A DNA stretch of 64,000 nucleotides from Mesorhizobium sp. M7A.F.Ca.US.008.03.1.1 (GTDB taxonomy: Bacteria > Pseudomonadota > Alphaproteobacteria > Rhizobiales > Rhizobiaceae). Below are positions 40,527-49,282 of the stretch, piece by piece. Position 1 is the stretch's first letter. Each line of letters starts with the position of its first letter. Where the stretch lies: positions 62,001 to 126,000 of the forward strand of contig NZ_RZRU01000012.1 of the NCBI RefSeq assembly GCF_003997495.1. Reading direction: 5' to 3'. The notes beneath the pieces are model-generated. The model ran no database searches and was not told the DNA's origin. It saw nothing but the letters and a program-made list of their open reading frames with translations. The translations under genes were made by a program, and so were the position numbers.

Positions 40527-41149
40527 GGCCACCCCCTATCGTAACCGGCGGCCTTGAGGGCCTCGCCGAGTTTCTTGCGGGCGTAGAACATCCGGGTCTT
40601 GACGGTGGCGACCGGAATGTCGAGCACCTCGCCGATTTCGCTCACCGACTGTCCGTGATAATAGGCAAGATCGATCACCACGCGGTGCTCTTCGGGCAAG
40701 GCGTTGACGAAGCGCCGCAAGGCGGCCGCCTTGTCTTCCTTCATGGTGACGACTTCCGGGGTGTCGGCGCTGTCGGGCACCGCCGCGGCGGCCTCGTCGT
40801 CGATCCAGTCTTCCTTCTTCTTGCGCAGCAAGGACAGCGCCTTGAAACGGGCGATGCCGAGCAGCCATGTCGAGACTTCTGAGCGTCCTTCGAAACCTGG
40901 CGCCTGGCGCCACAGCTCGAGAAACACTTCGTTGGCGATATCATCGGCCATCATTTCCGATCCCGTCTGGCGTGCCACGAAGCGGTAGACCCGCGCGTGG
41001 TGACGCATGAACAGGAGCCGCACGGCGGCACGGTCGCCCTTCGCGACCCGGTCGACAAGCGCGCGATCGGTCTCCGTCGCTGCCGTCATGGCCGGTCGAG
41101 CCGCCTGGCTCCTGTCTGCTCTGTCGCTGATCGGTCCAAAAAGGTTCAT
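40523..41149 (-). CDS. ECF-family RNA polymerase sigma factor
   Basis: A 208-residue form starting MNLFGPISDRADRSQAARPA; MTAATETDRAL 60 bases later is an alternative start. Region 2 is RVYRFVARQTGSEMMADDIA followed by NEVFLELW. Region 4 is LPEEHRVVIDLAYYHGQSV, then EIGEVLDIPVATVKTRMFYA. Directly coupled to an anti-sigma gene and followed by a protease. Autoregulation is usual for such operons but I cannot identify the promoter with confidence. Confidence 0.93.
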   Translation of the reverse strand: MNLFGPISDRADRSQAARPAMTAATETDRALVDRVAKGDRAAVRLLFMRHHARVYRFVARQTGSEMMADDIANEVFLELWRQAPGFEGRSEVSTWLLGIARFKALSLLRKKKEDWIDDEAAAAVPDSADTPEVVTMKEDKAAALRRFVNALPEEHRVVIDLAYYHGQSVSEIGEVLDIPVATVKTRMFYARKKLGEALKAAGYDRGWP

Positions 41150-41203
41150 CCTCCGCCAAGGAATTTTGGGAGGCTAGCCGAAGTCATTGGGTGTTGCCAG
41201 AGG

Positions 41204-41357
41204 CAGGGGCTTCCCTTCTCTCCTTGTGGGAGAAGGTCGATCGGCGCAGCGCCGAGACGGTTGAGGGGTGCGCCAAGGATCGCCGTCCCTGCCAAGCTGG
41301 AACATCCCTCATCCGTCGCCTTCGGCGACACCTTCTCCCGCAAGGGGAGAAGGCAGG
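41204..41357. repeat. Dispersed inverted-repeat element, CCTTCTCC-type
   Basis: Hairpin-forming ends, roughly 41214-41236 (CCTTCTC...GAGAAGG) and 41331-41353 (CCTTCTCCC...GGGAGAAGG), enclose about 95 bases that include a small CGTCGCCTTCGGCGACA hairpin. This layout is common among alphaproteobacterial intergenic repeats. It lies between the sigma-factor start and the end of the phosphatase-superfamily gene. Confidence 0.75.
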
Positions 41358-41364
41358 GTCGCGC

Positions 41365-42204
41365 TCAGCTCAAGAACGGCTTCGCTTTCATCGTGGCCGG
41401 TATTGCCACACCCAGCCGGCTCAGCACCGTTGGCGCCAGCTGCAGCTGGTCGAGCAGCGTCTCAGCCTGCGGCCCCTTGCCGGGCCCGAAATAATACAGC
41501 GCGAAATCCTGCATCTCGTCGTCATGACCGCCATGATGACCCCGGTCGGTCTGGCCGTGGTCGGCAGTAACCATGACCTCATAGCCGGCTTCGATCCAGC
41601 GCGGCAGGAAGGCGGCCAGCATGCCGTCCATCGCATAGACGGCATGGTCCATTTCGTGGCAGTCGTGGCCGAAGCGGTGTCCCATCGAGTCCAACGTGCA
41701 GGTGTGCAGGATGCCGTAGTCGATGCCATGGCGTTTCGTCAGCATCGTCAGCGTCGCGAACAGGTCGACATCGCTCGGCGTCATCTGGTTGCGGAGATTG
41801 TAACCGGTCATGGTGTGGAAGCGGCCATGCGTGATCGGCCCGCTTGGCTCGTCGAATTCCATGTCCTCGACCAGGTCGAACGGATAGGCGCGGAAGAATT
41901 CCGACCAGTAGGAATGGGTCACCGCCCCCGTCTTGCCGCCTGCCTTGCGGATCTCGGAGAAGATATCGGGCTGCCCGACGCGGAACCGGTTCTCGTTGGA
42001 GAGAATGCCATGCACCTGCGGTGAAACCCCGGTGTGGATCGACGCATAGCAGCAGGCTGAAGTCGACGGCAGCACCGAGCGCATCTTCCAGACGCGCGCC
42101 TCGCCCGATTGCACCCAACCTTCGAGATTGCCCATCAGCCGGCGCCAGTTCCTGTAAGGCACGCCATCGAGGATGATCAGCAAAAGCTTGGATTTGAGCG
42201 CCAT
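41365..42204 (-). CDS. Alkaline phosphatase superfamily protein (nucleotide pyrophosphatase-like)
   Basis: A 279-residue form starting MALKSKLLLIILDGVPYRNW, preceded by GGAG. Metal-binding and nucleophile regions typical of the superfamily are IILDGVP, LPSTSACCYASIHTGVSP, LDSMGHRFGHD and VTADHGQTDRGHHGGHDDEM. It probably hydrolyses a phosphodiester or phosphomonoester. There is no signal peptide. It lies 98 bases beyond the binding-protein gene in the same direction and may be its co-transcribed partner, suggesting a phosphorylated or esterified transported ligand; this is inferred. Confidence 0.85.
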   Translation of the reverse strand: MALKSKLLLIILDGVPYRNWRRLMGNLEGWVQSGEARVWKMRSVLPSTSACCYASIHTGVSPQVHGILSNENRFRVGQPDIFSEIRKAGGKTGAVTHSYWSEFFRAYPFDLVEDMEFDEPSGPITHGRFHTMTGYNLRNQMTPSDVDLFATLTMLTKRHGIDYGILHTCTLDSMGHRFGHDCHEMDHAVYAMDGMLAAFLPRWIEAGYEVMVTADHGQTDRGHHGGHDDEMQDFALYYFGPGKGPQAETLLDQLQLAPTVLSRLGVAIPATMKAKPFLS

Positions 42205-42302
42205 GGGCTGCTCCATGCGGTTGGCGGTTGAAACGGGAACGCCGTGTGCCGTCCCGGGCACACGGCGTTCTTGATAGATGAAATCGGACGATCAGAGTCC
42301 GC

Positions 42303-43892
42303 TCAAGCGTTGAGCCAGCACTCGGCAAGCGCGTAGCCGTCCATCATTTCGCCGATAGGGCTCTTGGCATAGCCACCGATCTTGTTGGTGGCGGCCGCGT
42401 CGATGAACTGGTTGAAGAAGGGCACGATCAGCCCGCCTTCGTCACGCATCATCACTGCCATATCGTGGTAGATCGCCTGGCGCTTGGCCTGGTCGAGCTC
42501 GCCGCGCGCGGTAAACAGCATCTTGTCGAATTCCGGCCGCTTGAAGCGCGTGTCGTTCCAGTCGGCTGTCGAGACATAGCCGGTGGAATACATCTGGTCC
42601 TGCGTGGCGCGTCCGCCCCAGTAGGAGAGCGAGAAAGGCTGCTTATTCCAGACCTCCGACCAGTAGCCGTCGCCGGGTTCGCGCTTGATCTCGATCTTGA
42701 TGCCGGCTTTGGCGCAGGACTGCTGATAGAGCTGTGCGGCATCGACGGCGCCCGGGAAGGCGACGTCCGAGGTGCGCAGCACGATCGAGCCGCTGTGGCC
42801 TGATTTCTTGTAGGCTGCGGCCGCCTTGTCCGGATCGAACTTGCGCTGTTCGATGTCGGCGGAAAACAGCGGATAGGCCTCGTTGATCGGGAAGTCGTTA
42901 CCCACCGAGCCATAGCCGCGCAGGATCTTTTCCAGCATCTCGTCACGGTCCATGGCAAGCTTCAGCGCCATGCGCAGGTCGTTGCTCTCGAAGGGTGCGG
43001 TGTCGCAGAACATGTTGAACGGGTAATAGCCCTTGCCCGATGCGTTCTCAATGCTGACGCCGGGAATACGCTTGACGAGGTCGACCACCTTGGGCTCGAC
43101 GCGGTTGATCATGTGCACCTGACCACCCTGCAAGGCAGCCAACCGCGCCGTTGCATCGTTGATGACGATGATCTCGACTTGGTGGGCATGGCCGGCCTTG
43201 TCGCCCAGCCAGTAATTGGCGAAACGTTCGCCGCCATGGCGAACGCCTGGCTGGTTGACGGAGACCTTGTAGGGACCGGCGCTGATGCCGGCGTTCGGAT
43301 CGTCCTTGCCGCCATTCGGCTGGATGACGAGATGGTAGTCGGCCATCAGATAGGGGAAGTCGGCATCGGCGTCGCCGAGCGTGACGATGACTTCCTTGCC
43401 GCTCGCCTTGACGCCCTTGATGTTCTTGAGGATGCCAAGTGCTCCCGACTTGGACTTCTCGTCGGCATGGCGTTCGATGGTGGCGGCAACATCCTCGGCG
43501 CCGACCGTCTTGCCATTGTGGAACTCGATGCCGTCGCGGATCTTGATCGTCCATGTCTTGGCGTCGGCCGAGGCGCCGATTTCTTCGGCAATCAGGTTGA
43601 CCAGCTTGTTGTCGGGGGTAAGCCGCACAAGATACTCGCCCCAGAGCTTGCCGAAGCTGAAGGTGACCTGGCTGAGGTTCAGCGCCGGATCGAGGCTGTT
43701 GGTCGATTCACCGCCCTGCAGGCCTGCCTTGATGGTGCCGCCCTTAACTGCCGTCTGGGCGAAAGCCTTGCCGGCCAGCGCCGGTATCAGGGCTGCTGAC
43801 ACGCCAAGCGCGGCGGCGCGCCCGAGAAAGGCGCGGCGCGATATCCGGCCTTGACCGGCAAGTTCGGCGAGATAATCGAGTTCAGTCTTCAT
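42303..43892 (-). CDS. Family-5 ABC transporter substrate-binding protein (copy 1)
   Basis: A 529-residue protein starting MKTELDYLAELAGQGRISRR, with a twin-arginine signal (SRRAFLGRAAALGVSAALIP). The SBP family 5 (oligopeptide/dipeptide type) core includes GGESTNSLDPALNLSQVTFS, WTIKIRDGIEFHNGKTVGAE and YWGGRATQDQMYSTGYVSTA. It is a close full-length paralogue of the binding protein at 47542-49128. It lies downstream of the permease/ATPase genes, beyond a 184-base gap with an imperfect palindrome. Confidence 0.93.
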   Translation of the reverse strand: MKTELDYLAELAGQGRISRRAFLGRAAALGVSAALIPALAGKAFAQTAVKGGTIKAGLQGGESTNSLDPALNLSQVTFSFGKLWGEYLVRLTPDNKLVNLIAEEIGASADAKTWTIKIRDGIEFHNGKTVGAEDVAATIERHADEKSKSGALGILKNIKGVKASGKEVIVTLGDADADFPYLMADYHLVIQPNGGKDDPNAGISAGPYKVSVNQPGVRHGGERFANYWLGDKAGHAHQVEIIVINDATARLAALQGGQVHMINRVEPKVVDLVKRIPGVSIENASGKGYYPFNMFCDTAPFESNDLRMALKLAMDRDEMLEKILRGYGSVGNDFPINEAYPLFSADIEQRKFDPDKAAAAYKKSGHSGSIVLRTSDVAFPGAVDAAQLYQQSCAKAGIKIEIKREPGDGYWSEVWNKQPFSLSYWGGRATQDQMYSTGYVSTADWNDTRFKRPEFDKMLFTARGELDQAKRQAIYHDMAVMMRDEGGLIVPFFNQFIDAAATNKIGGYAKSPIGEMMDGYALAECWLNA

Positions 43893-44007
43893 GTCCTACC
43901 CCTGTTTAAAAGTCGTGCGAGCGGCGCTCGTCCCGAAAGACATGTGGCGTTCTAGTGTTGCATCCCGATGACGGTCGCCGGCGCCCCATGTGGCGGGCTG
44001 GCCTGAC

Positions 44008-44075
44008 GCAATTTCCGGGGGGAAGCGCCGTGCATTTCTTCCGGGAGTACCGGTTCCCAGTTTTCCCGGAATTGC
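44008..44075. repeat. Imperfect palindrome after the binding-protein leader
   Basis: Outer arms GCAATTTCCGGG and CCCGGAATTGC (one base shorter) with an ACCGGTTCCCAG-like centre resembling the repeats at 2414 and 3411. It lies immediately after the ATPase stop on the minus strand and may act as a transcript-end structure. Confidence 0.55.
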
Positions 44076-44076
44076 T

Positions 44077-45732
44077 TTAGTTCCCCGCGCTGGCCATGCG
44101 CCGCCCCTTGATTGCCTTTTCCAGCCAGCCGATTTCCATCTCTGGAACCGAGGAGAGCAGCAGGTCGGTGTAGGCGTCGAAGGGCGGGCTCAGCACCTTG
44201 CTCTTGGGGCCGTAGCGCACCACCTCGCCGCGATACATAACCGCGATCGAATCGGCGATCGACTTCACAGTGGCGAGGTCATGCGTGATGAACAGATAGG
44301 CGACGTTCTCCTCCTTCTGCAGCTCCAGCAGCAGCTTGAGGATGCCGTTGGCGACCAGCGGATCGAGCGCCGAGGTCACCTCGTCGCAGATGATCAGCTT
44401 CGGCTTGGCGGCAAGCGATCGGGCAATGCAGACACGCTGTTTCTGACCGCCGGAAAGCTCGGCCGGGTAGCGATCGGAAAAGCCCTTGCCCATCTCGATC
44501 TTGTCGAGCAGTTCGGCGACGCGTCTGTCGCGTTCGCGGCCGCGCATGCCGAAATAGAACTCCAGCGGCCGCCCGATGATGGTGGCGACGGTCTGGCGGG
44601 GATTCATCGCCACGTCGGCCATCTGGTAGATCATCTGCAACTGGCGCAAATCCTCCTTCGGCCGGTCGGCCAGCCGGTTGGCCAGCGGACGTCCGTCGAA
44701 GGTTACCGTACCCGCTTCGGGTGGCAAAAGCCCGGTGATGGCGCGTGCCAGCGTCGATTTGCCGGAGCCTGACTCGCCGACGACGGCCAGAGTCTGACCC
44801 GGATAGATGTCGACCGAGACGTTCTTCAGCACCTTGATGTCGCTGCGGCCATAGGCGGCGGTGACGTTCTTCACCGACAGGAACGGCGTCGTGCCGGGCT
44901 TCTGCTCCTGGTGTTCGATCTCATGCACCGAAACAAGCGCGTTGGTATACTCCTGGCGCGGCTCCTTGATGATCTGCCGTGTGCCGCCCCATTCGACCAG
45001 CCTTCCATGGCGCAGCACCATGATCTCGTCTGAAACCTGGGCAACGACGGCAAGGTCGTGCGTGATGTAGAGCGCAGCGACATGGGTGTCGCGGATGGCG
45101 TCCTTGATCGCCGCCAGCACGTCGATCTGCGTCGTCACGTCGAGCGCCGTTGTCGGCTCGTCGAAGACGATCAGGTCCGGCTCGGAGCAGAGTGCCATCG
45201 CCGTCATCACACGCTGCAGCTGGCCGCCCGAGACCTGGTGCGGGAAGCGCTCGCCGATGGTTTCGGGGTTGGGCAGGCTGAGCTTCTTGAACAGCGCAAC
45301 CGCGCGCTTCTCGGCCTCGGCGCGCGTCGCGGTGCCGTGCAGCAGCGTGGCTTCCACCACCTGATCCATCAGCCGGTGCGCCGGGTTGAAGGCCGCTGCT
45401 GCCGACTGCGCGACATAGCAGACCTCGCGACCGCGTAATTTGCGGAAGCCGTCCTTGCCGCCCTTGAGGATGTCGCGGCCGTTCAGGATGACCTCACCGC
45501 CGGTGATGCGCACGCCACCGCGGCCATAGCCCATCGACGACAGGCCGATGGTCGACTTGCCGGCCCCGGATTCGCCGATCAGGCCGAGCACCTTGCCCTT
45601 CTCGAGCGTCAGCGAGACATCGTGCACCAGCACGATGTTCTTCGGCGGCTCCCCGGGCGGGAAGACGGTGGCCTCGATGCGCAGATTGCGGATGTCGAGC
45701 AGCAGGCCGGGTTTCGCTTTGCTGTCGGCCAT
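44077..45732 (-). CDS. Oligopeptide-type ABC transporter ATP-binding protein, fused DppD-DppF
   Basis: A 551-residue protein starting MADSKAKPGLLLDIRNLRIE; the start overlaps the permease stop as TGATG. Two complete ATPase domains are fused: first Walker A GESGAGKST, signature VSGGQLQRV, Walker B LIVFDEPTTALD; second Walker A GESGSGKST, signature LSGGQKQRV, Walker B LIICDEVTSALD. It drives import by the two preceding permeases. Confidence 0.94.
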   Translation of the reverse strand: MADSKAKPGLLLDIRNLRIEATVFPPGEPPKNIVLVHDVSLTLEKGKVLGLIGESGAGKSTIGLSSMGYGRGGVRITGGEVILNGRDILKGGKDGFRKLRGREVCYVAQSAAAAFNPAHRLMDQVVEATLLHGTATRAEAEKRAVALFKKLSLPNPETIGERFPHQVSGGQLQRVMTAMALCSEPDLIVFDEPTTALDVTTQIDVLAAIKDAIRDTHVAALYITHDLAVVAQVSDEIMVLRHGRLVEWGGTRQIIKEPRQEYTNALVSVHEIEHQEQKPGTTPFLSVKNVTAAYGRSDIKVLKNVSVDIYPGQTLAVVGESGSGKSTLARAITGLLPPEAGTVTFDGRPLANRLADRPKEDLRQLQMIYQMADVAMNPRQTVATIIGRPLEFYFGMRGRERDRRVAELLDKIEMGKGFSDRYPAELSGGQKQRVCIARSLAAKPKLIICDEVTSALDPLVANGILKLLLELQKEENVAYLFITHDLATVKSIADSIAVMYRGEVVRYGPKSKVLSPPFDAYTDLLLSSVPEMEIGWLEKAIKGRRMASAGN

Positions 45733-46556
45733 CACCCGCGTCCTCCCTTGAGGCTTGTCGTCCGGTTGAGCACCCAGTCGGCAACCAGGTTGACGGAAAT
45801 CGCCAGCAGGGCGATCGCCGCCGCCGGGATGAGTGCGGCCGCGATGCCGAAGACGATGCCGTCCTTGTTTTCCTTGACCATTCCGCCCCAGTCGGCGTCC
45901 GGTGGCTGCACGCCAAGGCCGAGGAACGACAGCGTCGACAGGAACAGCACCGCGTAGATGAAGCGCAGGCCGAGTTCGGAAACCAGCGGCGACAATGCGT
46001 TGGGCAGTATTTCGCGGAAGATGATCCAACCGTTGCCCTCACCACGCAGTTTAGCCGCCTCGACATAGTCCATGACGTTGATGTCGACGGCGACCGCGCG
46101 CGACAGGCGATAGACGCGGGTCGAATCCAGAATGCCCATCACCAGGATCAGCGTCACCAGATTGGTCGGCAGCACGGACAGCACGACGAGACCCATGATC
46201 AGCGTCGGGATCGACATCAACAGATCGACGAGGCGCGACAGCAGCGTATCGAACCAGCCGCCGAAGACGGCCGCCGAGAAGCCGAGGATGGCGCCGAGCG
46301 AGAATGACAGCGCGGTGGCCAGCACCGCGATAAACAAAGTGATACGGGCGCCGTAGATCATGCGCGAAAGCAGGTCGCGGCCGAGATTGTCGGTGCCCAG
46401 CAAATGGGCGGCCGACATCGGTTCCCAGACATCGCCGACGATTTCGCCGTTGCCGTGCGGCGCGATCCAGGGGGCGAAGACCGCCGCCAGCACGAACAGT
46501 GCCGTCAGCACGATGCCGATCAGCGCGGGGATGGGGATGCGTTTGATATCGAGCAT
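45732..46556 (-). CDS. Oligopeptide-type ABC transporter permease (DppC-like)
   Basis: A 274-residue permease starting MLDIKRIPIPALIGIVLTAL, followed by the DppC-like N-terminal segment with LLGTDNLGRDLLSRMIYGAR. The EAA region is DYVEAAKLRGEGNGWIIFRE, then ILPNALSPLV. About six membrane spans. It lies 9 bases after the DppB-like gene. Partner of the DppB-like permease. Confidence 0.94.
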   Translation of the reverse strand: MLDIKRIPIPALIGIVLTALFVLAAVFAPWIAPHGNGEIVGDVWEPMSAAHLLGTDNLGRDLLSRMIYGARITLFIAVLATALSFSLGAILGFSAAVFGGWFDTLLSRLVDLLMSIPTLIMGLVVLSVLPTNLVTLILVMGILDSTRVYRLSRAVAVDINVMDYVEAAKLRGEGNGWIIFREILPNALSPLVSELGLRFIYAVLFLSTLSFLGLGVQPPDADWGGMVKENKDGIVFGIAAALIPAAAIALLAISVNLVADWVLNRTTSLKGGRG

Positions 46557-46565
46557 ATCCGCCCC

Positions 46566-47525
46566 CTATTTCGGATGTCTGAGACGCGGATTGGCGACGA
46601 TCGCCGCTATGTCCGCAATGATGTTCAGGCTGATATAGACGGCGGCGAAGATCAGGCCGACCGCCTGCACCACCGGCACGTCTCGCTTGGTGACGTGGTC
46701 GACCAGATACTGTCCCATGCCCGGATAGACGAAGATCACCTCGACCACGACGACGCCGACGATGAGGTAGGCGAGGTTGAGCATGACGACGTTGATGATC
46801 GGCGCGATGGCATTGGGGAAGGCGTGCTTGCGGATGACGTTGAAAGCCGACAGGCCCTTCAGTTCCGCCGTCTCGACATAGGCCGATTGCATGACATTGA
46901 GGATCGCCGCGCGTGTCATGCGCATCATGTGGGCGAGCACGACCAGCGTCAGCGCGGCCGCCGGCAGAGCGATCGCCTGCATGCGCTCGCCAAAAGGCAT
47001 GCCGTCATAGACGGTCGAGATGCCCGGGAAGATTTGCCATTTCACGGCGAAGAAATAGACCAGCACATAGCCGATGAAGAATTCGGGAAACGAGGTCGAG
47101 GCCAGCGCTAGCCCGGAGATTAGCTTGTCGACCCAGCCATTGCGGTAGCGCACCGCGATCAGGCCGAGGATGATCGCCAGCGGCACGGCGACGATCGCCG
47201 CCCAGAAGGCGAGGAACAGCGTGTTCCACAGTCGTCCCTTGATCGACGTGGCGATATCCTGGCCGCTCGACATGGCAGTGCCGAGATCGCCGGTCAGCAC
47301 GCCGCCCAGCCAATGAAAATACCTGAGATAGGCTGGCTGGTTGAGCCCGAGTTGCTCGCGCAGATTGGCAAGCGACTCCGGCGTCGCCGATTGTCCGAGA
47401 ATGGCTTGCGCGACGTCGCCGGGCAAGATCTGGGTGCCGGCGAAGATCAGGACCGAAACGGCCAACAAGAGGAGAATGCCCAGCGCAACGCGCTGGGCCA
47501 CCAGTTTCAAGATGGGTGAGGACAT
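46566..47525 (-). CDS. Oligopeptide-type ABC transporter permease (DppB-like)
   Basis: A 319-residue permease starting MSSPILKLVAQRVALGILLL. It contains the DppB-type segments ILPGDVAQAILGQSATPESL and NLREQLGLNQPAYLRY, and the EAA loop SAYVETAELKGLSAFNVIRK, then HAFPNAIAPI. The ATG lies 16 bases after the stop of the preceding binding-protein gene. The system imports peptides or another oligopeptide-like solute; the substrate is not predictable. Confidence 0.94.
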   Translation of the reverse strand: MSSPILKLVAQRVALGILLLLAVSVLIFAGTQILPGDVAQAILGQSATPESLANLREQLGLNQPAYLRYFHWLGGVLTGDLGTAMSSGQDIATSIKGRLWNTLFLAFWAAIVAVPLAIILGLIAVRYRNGWVDKLISGLALASTSFPEFFIGYVLVYFFAVKWQIFPGISTVYDGMPFGERMQAIALPAAALTLVVLAHMMRMTRAAILNVMQSAYVETAELKGLSAFNVIRKHAFPNAIAPIINVVMLNLAYLIVGVVVVEVIFVYPGMGQYLVDHVTKRDVPVVQAVGLIFAAVYISLNIIADIAAIVANPRLRHPK

Positions 47526-47541
47526 ATCCGCAAGGCCAGGC

Positions 47542-49128
47542 TCAGGCTTCGAGCCAGCACTTCGCCAGCGCGTAGCCGTTCATCAGCTCCTGATGCGGAT
47601 CGTCGACCCAGCCGCCGACCTTGGCGCCGGTAGCGTCGATGAACTGGTTGAACATCGGCAGGATCAGGCCGCCATCGTCTCGTACCAGGACAGCCATGTC
47701 ATGGTACATCTGCTTGCGCTTGGTCTCGTCGAGCTCGGCGCGCGCGGCCAGCACCATCTTGTCGAAGTCCGGGCGCTTGAAACGCGTGTCGTTCCAGTCG
47801 GCGGTCGACAGATAAGCGGTGGAGTACATCTGGTCCTGGGTAGAGCGGCCGCCCCAGTAGGAAGCGCAGAAGGGTTGCTTGTTCCAGACCTCGTTCCAAT
47901 AGCCGTCGCCGGGCTCACGCTTCAGCTCGATCTGGATGCCGGCCTTGGCCGCGCTCTGCTGGAACAACTGCGATGCATCGACGGCGCCCGGGAAAGCGAC
48001 GTCCGAGGTCCGCAGCAGAACGGCGCCATCGTGGCCCGATTTCTTGAAGTGGAACTTGGCCTTGTCGGGATCGTACTTGCGCTGCTCGATCTCGGTAAAC
48101 AGTGGATAGGACGCATTGATCGGGAAGTCGTTGCCGAGCGAGCCGTAGCCGCGCAGGATCTTGTCCAGCATTTCCTCGCGGTCGATGGCCAGCTTGAGTG
48201 CCATGCGCAGATCGGCGTTGTCGAACGGCGCCGTGTTGCAATGCATGATGAACACGTAGTGGCCGGGACCCGCATGGTTGCGGATGGTGACGCCCGGCAG
48301 GCGCTTGATCAGGTCGACGATCTTCGGCTCGACGCGGTTGATCATGTTGACCTGGCCGCCCTGCAGGGCGGCCGTGCGCGCCGTCGCATCGTTGATGACG
48401 ATGAGCTCGATCTGGTCGGCATGGCCCATCTTGTCGCCCTGCCAGTAATTGGCGAAACGCTCGCCGCCATGGCGCACGCCGGGCTCATTGGTCGTGACCT
48501 TGTAAGGGCCGGCCGAGATGCCTGCGTCGGCCTTGTCCTTGCCGCCATTCGGTTGGACGATCAGGTGATAGTCGCTGAGCAGATAGGGCAGATCGGCATT
48601 GGCTTCTTTCAGGGTCAGCACGACTTCCTTGCCGCTGGCCTTGATGGTCTCGATGCCCTTCATGTAGCCGAGCGCGCCGGATTTCGACTTCTCGTCGGAA
48701 TGGCGCTCAAGTGTGGCGGCCACGTCCTCGGCGGTCACGGTCTTGCCGTTGTGGAATTCGACGCCGTCGCGGATCTTCAGCGTCCACACCTTGGCGTCGT
48801 CCGACGAGCCGATCTCCTCGGCGATGCGGTTCTCGAGCTTGCCTTCCGGCGAAAGCTCGACAATCAATTCGCCCCACATCTTGCCGAAGGCGAACGGCAC
48901 CTGGGTCATGAACAGTGCCGGATCAAGGCTGTTGGTGGACTCGCCGCCGACAAGTCCGGCCTTCAGTGTGCCGCCCTTGACCGGGCCAGCCGCGCGTGCC
49001 GCGCTTGAAAGCATTGAGTTGGCGAAGGGTGCGGAGATACCGAGCGCTGCCGCCCGGCCGAGAAAATCACGACGGCTCAGTTTGCCCGACGCGACACGCC
49101 GGCTAAGAAATTCCAGTTCGTTCGACAT
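47542..49128 (-). CDS. Family-5 ABC transporter substrate-binding protein (copy 2)
   Basis: A 528-residue protein starting MSNELEFLSRRVASGKLSRR, with a twin-arginine signal (SRRDFLGRAAALGISAPFAN). Core features GGESTNSLDPALFMTQVPFA, WTLKIRDGVEFHNGKTVTAE and SYWGGRSTQDQMYSTAYLST match copy 1 at 42303 nearly position for position. It is the first gene of the transporter operon. Start chosen at this ATG because the upstream in-frame extension precedes the signal peptide. Confidence 0.93.
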   Translation of the reverse strand: MSNELEFLSRRVASGKLSRRDFLGRAAALGISAPFANSMLSSAARAAGPVKGGTLKAGLVGGESTNSLDPALFMTQVPFAFGKMWGELIVELSPEGKLENRIAEEIGSSDDAKVWTLKIRDGVEFHNGKTVTAEDVAATLERHSDEKSKSGALGYMKGIETIKASGKEVVLTLKEANADLPYLLSDYHLIVQPNGGKDKADAGISAGPYKVTTNEPGVRHGGERFANYWQGDKMGHADQIELIVINDATARTAALQGGQVNMINRVEPKIVDLIKRLPGVTIRNHAGPGHYVFIMHCNTAPFDNADLRMALKLAIDREEMLDKILRGYGSLGNDFPINASYPLFTEIEQRKYDPDKAKFHFKKSGHDGAVLLRTSDVAFPGAVDASQLFQQSAAKAGIQIELKREPGDGYWNEVWNKQPFCASYWGGRSTQDQMYSTAYLSTADWNDTRFKRPDFDKMVLAARAELDETKRKQMYHDMAVLVRDDGGLILPMFNQFIDATGAKVGGWVDDPHQELMNGYALAKCWLEA

Positions 49129-49282
49129 TTTGAGTTCCTCACTCTGTTGGTTCGACTCTGCGGTCGTTTTTCTTGCTTCTTGTGAGGAGAATAATGACCG
49201 CAAGGGAAAGCGGTAAGCAAGACCGAATGCGACATGCCGTGGCGTAAATCGTACGTCGCAATTGGACCAATGAACTCGGCGC

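Noticed and set aside
44077..46029. 650-residue form of the transporter ATPase
   Set aside because: The upstream 99 codons overlap the DppC-like permease gene in another frame; the ATG at 45732, overlapping the permease stop, gives the normal N-terminus.
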